Positions 26,644 to 35,557 of a stretch of DNA of 64,000 nt are shown one piece after another. The DNA is taken from the NCBI GenBank assembly GCA_910584345.1, contig CAJTZX010000006.1, positions 33,810 to 97,809 of the forward strand, written 5' to 3'. The position numbers and the translations under genes were made by a program. The notes beneath the pieces are model-generated. The model saw only the letters and a program-made list of their open reading frames with translations. It did not search any database and was not told where the DNA came from. Numbering within the stretch: the stretch's first letter is position 1; each line of letters starts with the position of its first letter. This stretch comes from an uncultured Eubacterium sp. (GTDB lineage: Bacteria; Bacillota; Clostridia; Lachnospirales; Lachnospiraceae).

Positions 26644-27705
26644 TTAGCAAAACTGTCTTGAAATCCTGCGGCAAATCTGATAAATATCAGGATTAAATCG
26701 AACCCCTTCTTCTTTTGCCATAATTTCCAGCGCATCTTCTCTGCTGTGTTTTTTTTCTCCTGTCAAAATACAGTATGTTTCCATAATGGAAACAATTTGT
26801 GCAGACACCGGAATCTGATCTTCTTTTAATCCCCGCGGATAGCCGCTGCCATCCCAGTTTTCATGATGATAATGAGAGATGTCGATGGATATCGATAAAA
26901 AATCATTGTAATCACTGTTTACATGCAAGTCCGTTAACAATTGAGCTCCAAGCTCCGTATGACTATGAATAATGTCCTTCTCTTCCTGTGTAAAATCTGT
27001 CTCTCTGCGTAAAAGTTCTTTTGGTATGCCAATATTCCCGATATCACACAGACAGGCAGCAAGCTCAATCGCATCTATATAATCGTCCGAAATCTGATCT
27101 TCAAACTTTGGAGACAGCTGCATCCCCTGCGCCAAAAGGCGGCAATTCCGGCGGAGCCGCTGCATATGGCCTTGTTCAAAACCGGAATTTTTAGCTGCGA
27201 TATTGGCAAGCGCATATAAAATATTTTTTTTCTCTTCTTCCATCTGCCGAAGCTGTGCATCTACAGATATTTGCAGCTTGCGGTTCGTTTCCATAAGCTC
27301 ATTTTTGACGGTATATAAATGCAGATGCACAGCCACACGCGCCTGCACGACTTCCGTAATAAACGGTTTTGTAATATAATCTTCCCCGCCGAGCTTTAAT
27401 CCTTTTACAATATCTTCTGCTTCATCAAACGCAGAAATAAATATGATTGGAATTTCCTTCGTTTTTTTATTTGCCTTTAGACTTTTGCACAGCTCAAATC
27501 CATCCATTCCCGGCATCGAAATATCGCTTAATATCAACTTTGGCTGGCTGCATGACGCAATCTTTAACGCCTGCTGGCCATTTTCGGCAAGCAGCGGTTC
27601 ACAGCCCATGTTTCTTATAATTTCTTCCAGTACCATCCGATTGATTTCTACATCGTCTACAATTAAGATCTGTGCTGCGGCAGTGTCTTTTTCGTCATAA
27701 ATCAT
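26644..27705 (-). CDS. Response regulator with degenerate HD-GYP domain
   Basis: A 353-residue protein. A receiver domain (about 11-125, phospho-acceptor Asp61 in L-S-D-I-S-M-P) is followed by a coiled linker and an HD-GYP-type domain (about 165-345). The HD signature, normally H-D-I-G-K-I-G-I-P, reads C-D-I-G-N-I-G-I-P at 220-228: the metal-binding His and the conserved Lys are both replaced. Other ligands remain, including HTELG and HHENWDGSGYP (280-290). It may therefore bind cyclic di-GMP or protein partners without efficient hydrolysis. An intact homologue is at 29274. It lies between the PAS kinase and cheR. Confidence 0.85.
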   Translation of the reverse strand: MIYDEKDTAAAQILIVDDVEINRMVLEEIIRNMGCEPLLAENGQQALKIASCSQPKLILSDISMPGMDGFELCKSLKANKKTKEIPIIFISAFDEAEDIVKGLKLGGEDYITKPFITEVVQARVAVHLHLYTVKNELMETNRKLQISVDAQLRQMEEEKKNILYALANIAAKNSGFEQGHMQRLRRNCRLLAQGMQLSPKFEDQISDDYIDAIELAACLCDIGNIGIPKELLRRETDFTQEEKDIIHSHTELGAQLLTDLHVNSDYNDFLSISIDISHYHHENWDGSGYPRGLKEDQIPVSAQIVSIMETYCILTGEKKHSREDALEIMAKEEGVRFNPDIYQICRRISRQFC

Positions 27706-27727
27706 ACTCTTACCCGCTTTCTAATTT

Positions 27728-29197
27728 CTAAGACTTTAGCCAGTTCCCATTTTCCAGCGCGGATTCCAATTCCTGATACTGTGCCGCCGCCTTTTCATAG
27801 TTTGCTTTTTGTACTGCCATTTTTAATCTTAAGATCCCGCGGCTGACTTCTCGCGGCGCTCCTTCCGTAAGCTGACGGATCGTTTCCATAAACATCTCCG
27901 CTTTTTCCCAGTTTTCCATTTCCACACACAGGATCAATTTTGACAGGTTCCGTTTTAAATTATCTATGTTTTCCGGTGTCCCGAATTCTTTGATGTGGTC
28001 GAAGTCGTCCGGATCTTCTTCTGATCCATCAAATGCATAAGCATCATCCGCCGCTTCTTCCGCCTGCGGCGATATTTCATCCTCAGCGCTGATGCCCAGC
28101 CAGATTGAAAAAGAAAACGTACTTCCTTTTCCTTTTTCACCTTCTACTTCAATTCTGCCGCCCATCAGCTCCACCAGCTGCTTGCATATATTTAATCCAA
28201 GACCTGTGCCGCCGAATTTTCTGGAAATGGACGCATCCGCCTGAGAAAAGCTTTGAAACAATTTCTCCTTATCCGCCTGATCGATACCGATACCTGTATC
28301 TTTTACAATAAAAAACAGTTCCATCTTATCATTGACCCGCGCCGTCCGCACGATTTCCACCGTAATTTTCCCTACCGATGTAAACTTTAATGCGTTTGAC
28401 AAAAGGTTATTTAAAATCTGGCCTATACGCAATTCGTCTCCGATTAAATACTCCGGCACCTGAGGCGATACCGTCATAAAAAAACCGAGTCCTTTTTCTG
28501 TAATTTTATTCATATGGTGTGAGCGGATATAATCAAGCATATTGCGGAAATGAAACCGTCTCGGCTCTAACGTAAACTTTCCGGCCTCCAGTTTGGAAAA
28601 ATCCAGAATGTTATTGATAATCTTGTTCATATCTCCACAGCAGCGTTCAATCAAACGGAGCGACTTAAGCGTCTGTTCGTCCGTCACAAAATCAAACATT
28701 TCCCTAACGTTGCCTAATATCCCATTTACCGGTGTACGCAGCTCATGCGTAACGTTTGCGACAAATTCAGATTTTACTTTCATTGCCTGCTGCGCTTCCT
28801 GCCGTACCTGCTCGACCTCCCGGCCCAGAAATTCCTTTTCCAGAATATCGTTCGCCATACAAATATAGATTTCCTGCTCGTACACAAACTTCATAATCCT
28901 TGCTTCTACCGGAAAACAAGTCAGATTTTTCCGATACGCCACCAGGTTTTGCGTCTCATCCCCGAATACATATTCTGTAGAAAACCCGCCGTCTGCCGCT
29001 TTAAAAGTATTTGGAAACACATCGCTGATATGTTTTCCTTTTAGTCCGTCTTCATATTCCAGTTTTTTATTCGCTGCGTCATTCGTATACATAATGCTTC
29101 CTGAAATATCGAAAATCAGCACCATTTCCAGCGCTTTTTCTATCAGCAGCAGATTTGCTTTCTTATCCGCATCATTTGTCTGCTCTATTTGTTCCAT
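27728..29197 (-). CDS. Cytoplasmic PAS-domain histidine kinase
   Basis: A 489-residue kinase with no transmembrane helix. A PAS-like sensor (about 15-120) is followed by HisKA with H151 in VTHELRTPVNGIL and an ATPase domain with N-A-L-K-F, D-T-G-I-G and G-T-G-L-G. From about 400 there is a helical tail of roughly 90 residues (FGTPENIDNLKRNLSKLILC onward). The tail resembles an HPt-like or helical-bundle domain, but no phospho-His motif is seen. It lies between the two REC-HD-GYP genes, which are its likely targets. Confidence 0.85.
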   Translation of the reverse strand: MEQIEQTNDADKKANLLLIEKALEMVLIFDISGSIMYTNDAANKKLEYEDGLKGKHISDVFPNTFKAADGGFSTEYVFGDETQNLVAYRKNLTCFPVEARIMKFVYEQEIYICMANDILEKEFLGREVEQVRQEAQQAMKVKSEFVANVTHELRTPVNGILGNVREMFDFVTDEQTLKSLRLIERCCGDMNKIINNILDFSKLEAGKFTLEPRRFHFRNMLDYIRSHHMNKITEKGLGFFMTVSPQVPEYLIGDELRIGQILNNLLSNALKFTSVGKITVEIVRTARVNDKMELFFIVKDTGIGIDQADKEKLFQSFSQADASISRKFGGTGLGLNICKQLVELMGGRIEVEGEKGKGSTFSFSIWLGISAEDEISPQAEEAADDAYAFDGSEEDPDDFDHIKEFGTPENIDNLKRNLSKLILCVEMENWEKAEMFMETIRQLTEGAPREVSRGILRLKMAVQKANYEKAAAQYQELESALENGNWLKS

Positions 29198-29273
29198 TCA
29201 CTAACTGCCTCCTCAAACACACGAAACAAAGGCAGCAAAAACGTGCTCCTTTACCGCCTGCATTTATAGTGTA

Positions 29274-30350
29274 TTACACAAATTTTAACATTTTAATTAC
29301 TTCGCAATTAAAAACATCTTCTTTTGCAAGTGCAAAGCATTCCATTACGTCCGGTGAAAACTGACCGCATTCACCTCCTGTAATCATATCATACGCTTTA
29401 TCCTTCGAAAACGGTTCCTTGTACACTCTTGGGCTAATCAGCGCATCATATACATCTGCGACCGATACGACCTGCACGCCGATGGAAAGCTCTTCTCCCT
29501 TCAGATGATCCGGATACCCTCTTCCATCCCAACGTTCATGATGATGTCGGCAAATGTCATAACTATATCGATAAAAATCCGTATCCTTTTTCCGATAGGA
29601 CTTTTCAAGTATCTCACAGCCTATCGTTGTATGCGATTTCATAATTTCAAATTCTTCATTCGTCAGCCGGCCAGGTTTTAAAAGAATGGAATCCGGGATG
29701 CCGATTTTTCCAATATCATGCAATACGGATGCGCGGACAATCTGGTCGATCTGATATTTGTCCAATCCGTATTTCGGGAAATATTCCTGCATATATTCGA
29801 GCATAATTTTCGTAAAATACTTGATCCGCTGTGTATGTTCTCCGGTCTCTACACTGCGGAACTCAACGAGCGAACTAAGCGTCTCCAGCATCACTTCGTT
29901 GTTTTCACGAATTTCCTTTTCCTGCTCTTTAATCTCTATTTCCTGTTGTCTAAGCCGAAGCTCCATCTCCAGCTTATGCTGATACAAATCAATGATATTT
30001 TGGCTCCTCTTTTTTACGATATGAGGATAAAACGGTTTATGTATCACATCTGCTACGCCGTAAGAGTAAGCTTTGTCCTCACTGTCAATCACTGTCTCAC
30101 CTGTGATAAGAATCACAGGTATCTTATCCAAAAGCTTTTGTTCGTGCATGTATTCCAGCACATCAAATCCTGTCATTACCGGCATAGAAATATCAAGCAG
30201 AATCAACACCAGATTGCGGCTTGCTGCAATCTTTTCAATTGCCTCTTTTCCATTTTCCGCCTCCAGCCTGTCGTATTCTGAAAACATTGACTTAAGTACT
30301 TCCCTGTTAATCGCCTCATCATCGACGATCAAAATCTGTTGCTCTTCCAT
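29274..30350 (-). CDS. Response regulator with intact HD-GYP phosphodiesterase domain
   Basis: A 358-residue protein. The receiver has phospho-acceptor Asp53 (L-L-D-I-S-M-P). A coiled linker rich in Glu and Lys (about 122-152) leads to an HD-GYP domain with every usual motif: E-H-T at 171-173, H-D-I-G-K-I-G-I-P at 211-219, and HHERWDGRGYP near 270-280. This family hydrolyses cyclic di-GMP or related cyclic dinucleotides. It is the first gene of the signalling block, with a strong promoter just upstream, so its level should set that of the whole block. The RBS is GAGG seven bases before the ATG. Confidence 0.88.
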   Translation of the reverse strand: MEEQQILIVDDEAINREVLKSMFSEYDRLEAENGKEAIEKIAASRNLVLILLDISMPVMTGFDVLEYMHEQKLLDKIPVILITGETVIDSEDKAYSYGVADVIHKPFYPHIVKKRSQNIIDLYQHKLEMELRLRQQEIEIKEQEKEIRENNEVMLETLSSLVEFRSVETGEHTQRIKYFTKIMLEYMQEYFPKYGLDKYQIDQIVRASVLHDIGKIGIPDSILLKPGRLTNEEFEIMKSHTTIGCEILEKSYRKKDTDFYRYSYDICRHHHERWDGRGYPDHLKGEELSIGVQVVSVADVYDALISPRVYKEPFSKDKAYDMITGGECGQFSPDVMECFALAKEDVFNCEVIKMLKFV

Positions 30351-30402
30351 ATATCTGCCTCACGTTTTCTCCCTGTAATCATATTTTTCCTTATATATCA
30401 CA

Positions 30403-30431
30403 ATGTTAACCTTTTTCTCCGATATTGTCAA
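30403..30431 (-). promoter_or_regulatory. Promoter for the chemosensory/phosphorelay block
   Basis: On the minus strand TTGACA (30426-30431) and TAACAT (30403-30408) are exactly 17 bases apart, and lie about 55 bases before the first ATG at 30350. It is a sigma-A type. No sigma-28 type motagility promoter is seen near the chemotaxis genes. Confidence 0.65.
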
Positions 30432-30473
30432 CCAGAATCGAAAAGTTCCGCAGAAATAGTAATACCAATTGAA

Positions 30474-30525
30474 CCAATGTCATTCACTGAATGGATTCCC
30501 GAACGACTCTGCATCTGGCGGAACG
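30474..30525. repeat. Interspersed repeat, family B, copy 2
   Basis: CCAATGTCATTCACTGAATG followed by GATTCCCGAACGACTCTGC and ATCTGGCG. It matches 42750-42798 at most positions and the left half of the element at 2168. It ends about eight bases from the stop codon of the helicase-glycosidase fusion gene. Confidence 0.7.
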
Positions 30526-30532
30526 CTGCCAC

Positions 30533-33500
30533 TCACCCAAAGCAGCTCCGGTATTGTTTCAGGACATGTTCCCTGTTTTTTCCATGTATAAAATAATAAT
30601 CGATCTGTCCGCTCCCATCTGTATACACATAAGTGCCATACATTGGAATCGTACAGCAGATAGCTGTCCGTTCCGCTGCCACACCAATTCCATATCCATG
30701 TTCAGAAACGATCAGCGGCATACGCATCTTTTTCCCTCCAAAGCTGATATATCTTGCCTTTTGGTTCATACGTTCCAGATCGTCGGCCAGAAGTCCCTTT
30801 ATAAATAACGGTTCGTTCTTTTGCCAGTCAAAATAGACCCAATGCTGCGACGTATCATCTATCCTTTCAGACTGGCGCGGCAGTGTGGCTTTTTCTGACA
30901 GCAATAATTTTTTCTGAAGGTCAAAATACTGCAACGCCCCTGTTTTTTTGTCGACTTGGACATTCAGACTGCCAGTTACAACCTCTACCAGATATTTTCC
31001 ATCTTTGATTGTCCAAAAACCAGCTTGCTCCGGCTGCGGATTCCAATATCCGGGTTCAAATTGTGTCATATTTCCTTTTCGAAACTGTACGCGAATCACT
31101 TCATCCTGTATCGGCGTCAGCCGCAGCGTCCCATAACTGCTGAGCAATTCCACATATTCTTTCGTTTTCCTTACCATACGTATGGAATTGTCAATATGGC
31201 CATGTCCCTTTGGCCGCAGCATACTGCTGTCCGGACATTGTCCAAACTGATACGGTGATAAATTCACAGGAACATCTTTTTGCATTTTTTCTTCTTTTTT
31301 TCTGATGACTGCAGCGCTTTTTCCCGCTGTGTAATCCGGCATTTTATATAGGGAACCGCCTGTTTTTAAAGCGGGCGCTTTTAGTTTTGCTGTGTTCTGC
31401 CTCGGATTTTTTTGAGGTGCATTTGCCGGTTTTTGTACCTGGATAGGCTTTGGCCCAAAATAACTACGTGCCGTCCGCTCTTTTTCTCCCTGCTTTGCTT
31501 TTAAAAGCTCCTGTTCTCTTTCTGTAATTTCTTCCTTCTGATACCGTATAGCTTCTTTTCTTACTTCGTTTTCCAACGACTGCATTCGTTTTTCTTCTGA
31601 AACAGGCTTTGCGATCAGGTCTGTCAGATTTCCCAGATGAACAACTTCCAGCTCATGCAGCGCACGCGTTGCAGCCACATATAAAAGCTTTACATATGCA
31701 TCTTGTGCCGGATAGCTGTCCGCAGAAGGATTATACAAAAGTACCGCGTCAAATTCCAGCCCTTTCGTATACTCTACCGGAAGCACCATCACACCGCTGC
31801 CAAATTCCGCAGTTTCCAAATTCGTATCTGCCACTTGGATTTTCTGCCCAAGCATTCTGTTTACTGTCTCTGCCTGTGCTTCATCCCGACAGATCACCGC
31901 AACTGTCTCCCGTCCGTTCTTCTGCCACTCCGTGATACATGTGACCATCTCCTGCAGCATTTCTTCTTCACTGCCACACGCTTTGACACATACCTGTGAC
32001 CCGTGCCGGCTGATTGGCTCTACCGGATAAATCGGGAAATTTCCATGACGCAGTATTTCCGTTGCAAAATGAGAGATTTCTACTGTATTACGGTAGCTTT
32101 TTTTCAGCAGGCCAAAACGATCATACGTCCCGGTCAGTATCAATTCCTGGAGCTTTTGCCAATCATTTAATCCATATCCAAAATAAATATTTTGTGACAC
32201 ATCGCCCATTATCGTATATGTGCATCCCCGCAGGCAATATTCCAGCACTCCGTAAGCCATCATGCCAAAATCCTGTGCCTCGTCAATAATCACATGCGTC
32301 GCTTCCCTCACGCCGTCTGTCTCCTTGATGCGTTTATAAATATATGCAAGCGCCGCCAAATCATATACATCAAATTCCTGTTCCTTGTAACGAACTATCT
32401 TTCCATTCTGCCGCTGTGCCTGTAAAAACTGCTCATATACCTCATATATCGATCCTTTCCAGACATCTTTGCCAAAATGCCAGCGCATCGTACACTGCAG
32501 CTCTTTTCTCTCCTTCGCAGTATAAGAAACATGTTTCCCGGACATCTCTGTTTCCAGCCTGGACAGTAAGACCTCATTGAGCATATTGATTCTTCCCTGC
32601 ATAGAAACCTGCGGCATCGTTTTAAGATAATCGACAATCTCTGACTTTTTTAATAAAAGCGTTCCATTTTTTTCCACGTACACTTCTGCAACTGGAATCG
32701 TCTTTTGTTCAAAATCTTCGCAAAACTTCACAAGATCCTGAAACCATGTAAAGCTCCCCTTGATACAGGAGCTTCTATCCTTTTTATCTACCGAACAGAT
32801 CTGAGAGGAAAGTGGATCCCAGTCTTCATACAATAATCTTGTAAACAGCTCTTCCATCGTCATCTGAGATACGCCGTATACATCCAGATCAGGCAACACG
32901 CTCGTAATGTAATTGAGCAAAATGCGGTTGCTCCCAATAATATAAAAATCCTGCGGACGGAACTGTTCTTCGTAATTGTATAAAATGTACGAAATGCGAT
33001 GCATTGCTACTGTTGTTTTTCCGGAACCTGCCACCCCCTGCACGATCAGGTTCGTTTTTGGAGACTGCCTGATAATTGCATTCTGTTCTTTTTGTATCGT
33101 GGCAATGATTTCCCCCAAAACCGCCTTTTTACTTTTTGCCAGATATTGTGTTAACAGATCGTCATTTGCCACTACATCCGAATCATAAAAATCTTTTAGC
33201 CTGTCATTCTCAATCTCATAGGTACGCTTTCTTTTTAAATCAATTGCAAAGCACCCTTCATTTTTTACCTTGTACGTGCATGGGCCAATCGCATTTTCAT
33301 AATAAACCGAAGCAATCGGCGCCCGCCAGTCTATCACCAGCGGATATGCATCACTGTCTGAAATGCCTGTCCGCCCAATATAATAAGATTCTGCCTGCTT
33401 TTGCTTAGGATCTTTAAAATCAATTCGTCCAAAGTATGGTTTTTTCCGTGCTTTCTGACAGCGCAGCAAGTCACGTCTGTTTTCCTGTATCTGAGAATGC

Positions 33501-33703
33501 GTATTATGAAACAATGCAAGCGCTTCTTTATCTTTTGTGCCATAAACTTCCATCAGATCATCCAGTTCGTCTGTCAGCTGACGGATATATGTTTCTGTTC
33601 TTGTCAGATTTTTCTGCGCCACACGAATAATCCGAGCCAGCTGCGCTTCTTCTTCCTTCCTAGTCAGACCGGGTATCGGGTGAGTTTTTTTTGCTGCTTT
33701 CAT
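30533..33703 (-). CDS. HelD-type UvrD-like helicase fused to a GH31 N-terminal domain
   Basis: A 1056-residue protein. Residues 1 to about 760 match HelD, a superfamily-1 motor that releases stalled RNA polymerase. A coiled-coil N-terminus is followed by the conserved PYFGRIDF and VIDWRAPIASVYYE segments, Walker A G-V-A-G-S-G-K-T-T (223-231), Walker B V-I-I-D-E-A-Q-D, and the C-terminal L-L-Y-V-A-A-T-R-A. After a low-complexity linker, residues 839-1056 resemble the N-terminal beta-sandwich of family-31 glycosidases, with PLIVSEHGYGIGV and DYYFIHGKN. The frame stops where the catalytic barrel would begin. The start has GGAGG before ATG 33703. The helicase part is secure; the tail assignment is by pattern. 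Confidence 0.82.
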   Translation of the reverse strand: MKAAKKTHPIPGLTRKEEEAQLARIIRVAQKNLTRTETYIRQLTDELDDLMEVYGTKDKEALALFHNTHSQIQENRRDLLRCQKARKKPYFGRIDFKDPKQKQAESYYIGRTGISDSDAYPLVIDWRAPIASVYYENAIGPCTYKVKNEGCFAIDLKRKRTYEIENDRLKDFYDSDVVANDDLLTQYLAKSKKAVLGEIIATIQKEQNAIIRQSPKTNLIVQGVAGSGKTTVAMHRISYILYNYEEQFRPQDFYIIGSNRILLNYITSVLPDLDVYGVSQMTMEELFTRLLYEDWDPLSSQICSVDKKDRSSCIKGSFTWFQDLVKFCEDFEQKTIPVAEVYVEKNGTLLLKKSEIVDYLKTMPQVSMQGRINMLNEVLLSRLETEMSGKHVSYTAKERKELQCTMRWHFGKDVWKGSIYEVYEQFLQAQRQNGKIVRYKEQEFDVYDLAALAYIYKRIKETDGVREATHVIIDEAQDFGMMAYGVLEYCLRGCTYTIMGDVSQNIYFGYGLNDWQKLQELILTGTYDRFGLLKKSYRNTVEISHFATEILRHGNFPIYPVEPISRHGSQVCVKACGSEEEMLQEMVTCITEWQKNGRETVAVICRDEAQAETVNRMLGQKIQVADTNLETAEFGSGVMVLPVEYTKGLEFDAVLLYNPSADSYPAQDAYVKLLYVAATRALHELEVVHLGNLTDLIAKPVSEEKRMQSLENEVRKEAIRYQKEEITEREQELLKAKQGEKERTARSYFGPKPIQVQKPANAPQKNPRQNTAKLKAPALKTGGSLYKMPDYTAGKSAAVIRKKEEKMQKDVPVNLSPYQFGQCPDSSMLRPKGHGHIDNSIRMVRKTKEYVELLSSYGTLRLTPIQDEVIRVQFRKGNMTQFEPGYWNPQPEQAGFWTIKDGKYLVEVVTGSLNVQVDKKTGALQYFDLQKKLLLSEKATLPRQSERIDDTSQHWVYFDWQKNEPLFIKGLLADDLERMNQKARYISFGGKKMRMPLIVSEHGYGIGVAAERTAICCTIPMYGTYVYTDGSGQIDYYFIHGKNREHVLKQYRSCFG

Positions 33704-33772
33704 CTTCTCCTCCTATTCCATAAGGGACCGTAAATAGATCCTATCATTTTACTTACCGTTCCTAAATATATC

Positions 33773-33811
33773 AACTCCCTTGTCCTCTCAATGATAAGGG
33801 ACAAGGGAGTT
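33773..33811. terminator. Strong hairpin, probably bidirectional terminator
   Basis: AACTCCCTTGTCC pairs with GGGACAAGGGAGTT around a 12-base loop. The better T-run is on the plus strand. It lies after the minus-strand membrane protein gene (33980) and before the helicase gene. Confidence 0.65.
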
Positions 33812-33979
33812 TTTCATTACGTGTATTATACCTCTTTCCATACATTTCTTCAATAAAAACATACTGCACAGATATCTGACAAAATGGTAGTAATTTTAAA
33901 TCCAAATTTCTTCCACGTGTATATTTCTTTTATGATCCTTCATACAAACTGCTCCATTCTTTTGCCGTATTCGCTTATC

Positions 33980-34642
33980 TTATACATCCTGTCTGTAAAT
34001 CTGAACACCCATCCAAATCATCCACACATAAGCCAATGTCTTCGGTATCATTAACATACCAATGATCGGCAATACTCCACTGAGCAAAACAACGGGCAGA
34101 TAAAATCCGAAAGAAAGCGTTACGGCAAGCGGCATAAATCGAAATGCCAAAAGTCCCGTCTTTTTCGTTTCAAGCGCAAAAATAACAATGATAATCATCC
34201 CCATAACCGCAAATGGCACATTCCGAAGAATTCCATTAGCCAATGGCTGTCGGTATGTAAGCCACTCATTCTGCGGAAGCAAACAAAAACCGATTCGAAA
34301 AGCAGCTAAAACATAAAGTATTACTGTTAAATAGCTGCGTCCTTCTATTTTAAAATAGTCGCGCCAAACAGCGTACAGTATCAAATAAAAGATTGTCATT
34401 GTAATCGATGTTACAAATTTTCCAATCCCAAGCGCAACTGCATTTGCCTCCAGACCTGTGGTAAACAAGGCATAGCTGCGCGGCAACAGATGAAATGCAT
34501 CTCCGGCTCCTAACAACGCCGCCATCCATCCTAATTTTTTTACTAACGGTGTTGTCCCTCGTAACAGCATCGTGAAACCTGATGAAAGTGCAAATCCAAG
34601 ATATAAAATATCAAAAATAGTTTCTGCTATTGCCTGTGGCAT
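33980..34642 (-). CDS. Membrane protein of unknown function, seven or so TM helices
   Basis: A 220-residue hydrophobic protein with about seven transmembrane helices. I do not recognise the family. Visible features include an early Q-A-I-A-E-T-I-F-D, a charged loop with R-D-Y-F-K-I-E-G near 125, and a C-terminal short cytoplasmic tail (VQIYRQDV). The ATG at 34642 has AGGAGG upstream. It is 230 bases after a tetR gene on the same strand, so it is the likely target of that regulator, possibly as an efflux or stress protein. The gap between them is an AT-rich tandem repeat (34664-34830). Confidence 0.7.
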   Translation of the reverse strand: MPQAIAETIFDILYLGFALSSGFTMLLRGTTPLVKKLGWMAALLGAGDAFHLLPRSYALFTTGLEANAVALGIGKFVTSITMTIFYLILYAVWRDYFKIEGRSYLTVILYVLAAFRIGFCLLPQNEWLTYRQPLANGILRNVPFAVMGMIIIVIFALETKKTGLLAFRFMPLAVTLSFGFYLPVVLLSGVLPIIGMLMIPKTLAYVWMIWMGVQIYRQDV

Positions 34643-34663
34643 AATAATCCCTCCTGTCATTTC

Positions 34664-34830
34664 ACTATTATAAGATCTTTTTTACAGTATCTTTATTATA
34701 AGATCTTTCTTACAGTATTTTTCTTTTCGTATCTTTATCATAATATCATTCTTACGGTATCTTTCTTTTCGTATCTTTAATTATTAAATATCTTTCTTAC
34801 AATATTTTTTGCATCTTTATTAAAATATCC
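34664..34830. repeat. Degenerate AT-rich tandem repeat of about 42 bp
   Basis: Four units share TATTATAAGATCTTTCTTAC, then a pyrimidine-rich stretch ending TTTTCGTATCTT. Later units decay (TATCATAATATCATTC, then TTAAATATCTTTCTTAC). The block fills the gap between the membrane protein gene and tetR. It is not coding in any frame that makes sense. Confidence 0.65.
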
Positions 34831-34868
34831 TTATTTGTATGTTATTTTTTATCATTTCTATGATTATC

Positions 34869-35426
34869 TTATAACTGCCGATAAATCATACGCTGAATAA
34901 CACGAATGAAAAACTCTGTTTGAGAACCTTCCGTTTTTAACAGTTCCATCAAATTCATTCGAATAAACTCAGAAAATTGTTCTTTGGTAAAGCTGTCGTC
35001 CCAAATATCATTCCAAATATTGGGGTCCTGCTCCATGCGCCTTAAAAGCATCTGTTTGAGTTCTTCTTGTGCAGACGCCATTGATTCCTGTCCTGCCAGA
35101 CGTACGCCGCCCAAACGATTCATCCATTCTCCGGCTGGCTTGCGGATTCTTTCCTTTAAATAAAGAATCATTTCTAACAGCGCTTCACAAAAAGATTCTG
35201 CAGAAATGGCTGCATCCATTTCTAAAAGCGTCTGTTTCCAGTACTCCTTTGTCAGTATGAGAAGAATTTCATCTTTACCGGAAAAATAATTGTACACGGT
35301 GCCGCTCGCCACACCGGCTTTTTTTGAAATGGAACGAATATTCAGTTTGTCTATTCCCTCTTCCTCTGCAAGCACACGGGCAGTATTTAATAACTTCTGC
35401 CTTAGCGAATCATCTTTCTTTTTCAT
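34869..35426 (-). CDS. TetR-family transcriptional regulator
   Basis: A 185-residue repressor. The N-terminal HTH contains SISKKAGVASGTVYNYFSGK, typical of TetR. The C-terminal ligand domain is not assignable. The open frame extends upstream, but the ATG at 35426 has AAAGGGG upstream and gives the usual M-K-K-K start. The upstream region has a strong promoter bracketed by two identical 12-bp palindromes (35558-35569 and 35612-35623), pointing to autoregulation. The downstream membrane protein gene is the probable effector. The ligand is unknown. Confidence 0.88.
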   Translation of the reverse strand: MKKKDDSLRQKLLNTARVLAEEEGIDKLNIRSISKKAGVASGTVYNYFSGKDEILLILTKEYWKQTLLEMDAAISAESFCEALLEMILYLKERIRKPAGEWMNRLGGVRLAGQESMASAQEELKQMLLRRMEQDPNIWNDIWDDSFTKEQFSEFIRMNLMELLKTEGSQTEFFIRVIQRMIYRQL

Positions 35427-35557
35427 AATCCCCTTTCTGCCTGGCACTACCCCAATGAAACCAGTTCGCAGCACACAGAAACATACATATAAACAACCGA
35501 TGATATGTTTCTGGCTCCTTTCGTATTTGTTATGTTTTCTGTGCAAATTCATTTTTC

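Noticed and set aside
26571..26735. N-terminal extension of CheR to 26735
   Set aside because: It would overlap the preceding gene by about 90 bases, adds a non-conserved hydrophobic leader, and the TTG at 26570 has a good ribosome site.
15409..30350. Flagellar sigma-28 control of the chemotaxis genes
   Set aside because: No TAAA-N15-GCCGATAA type sequence was seen; the promoter found is of the sigma-A type.
34664..34830. Repeat block considered as a CRISPR or as an origin of replication
   Set aside because: Units are too short and too divergent for CRISPR, and no DnaA boxes or dnaA/parA genes are near.
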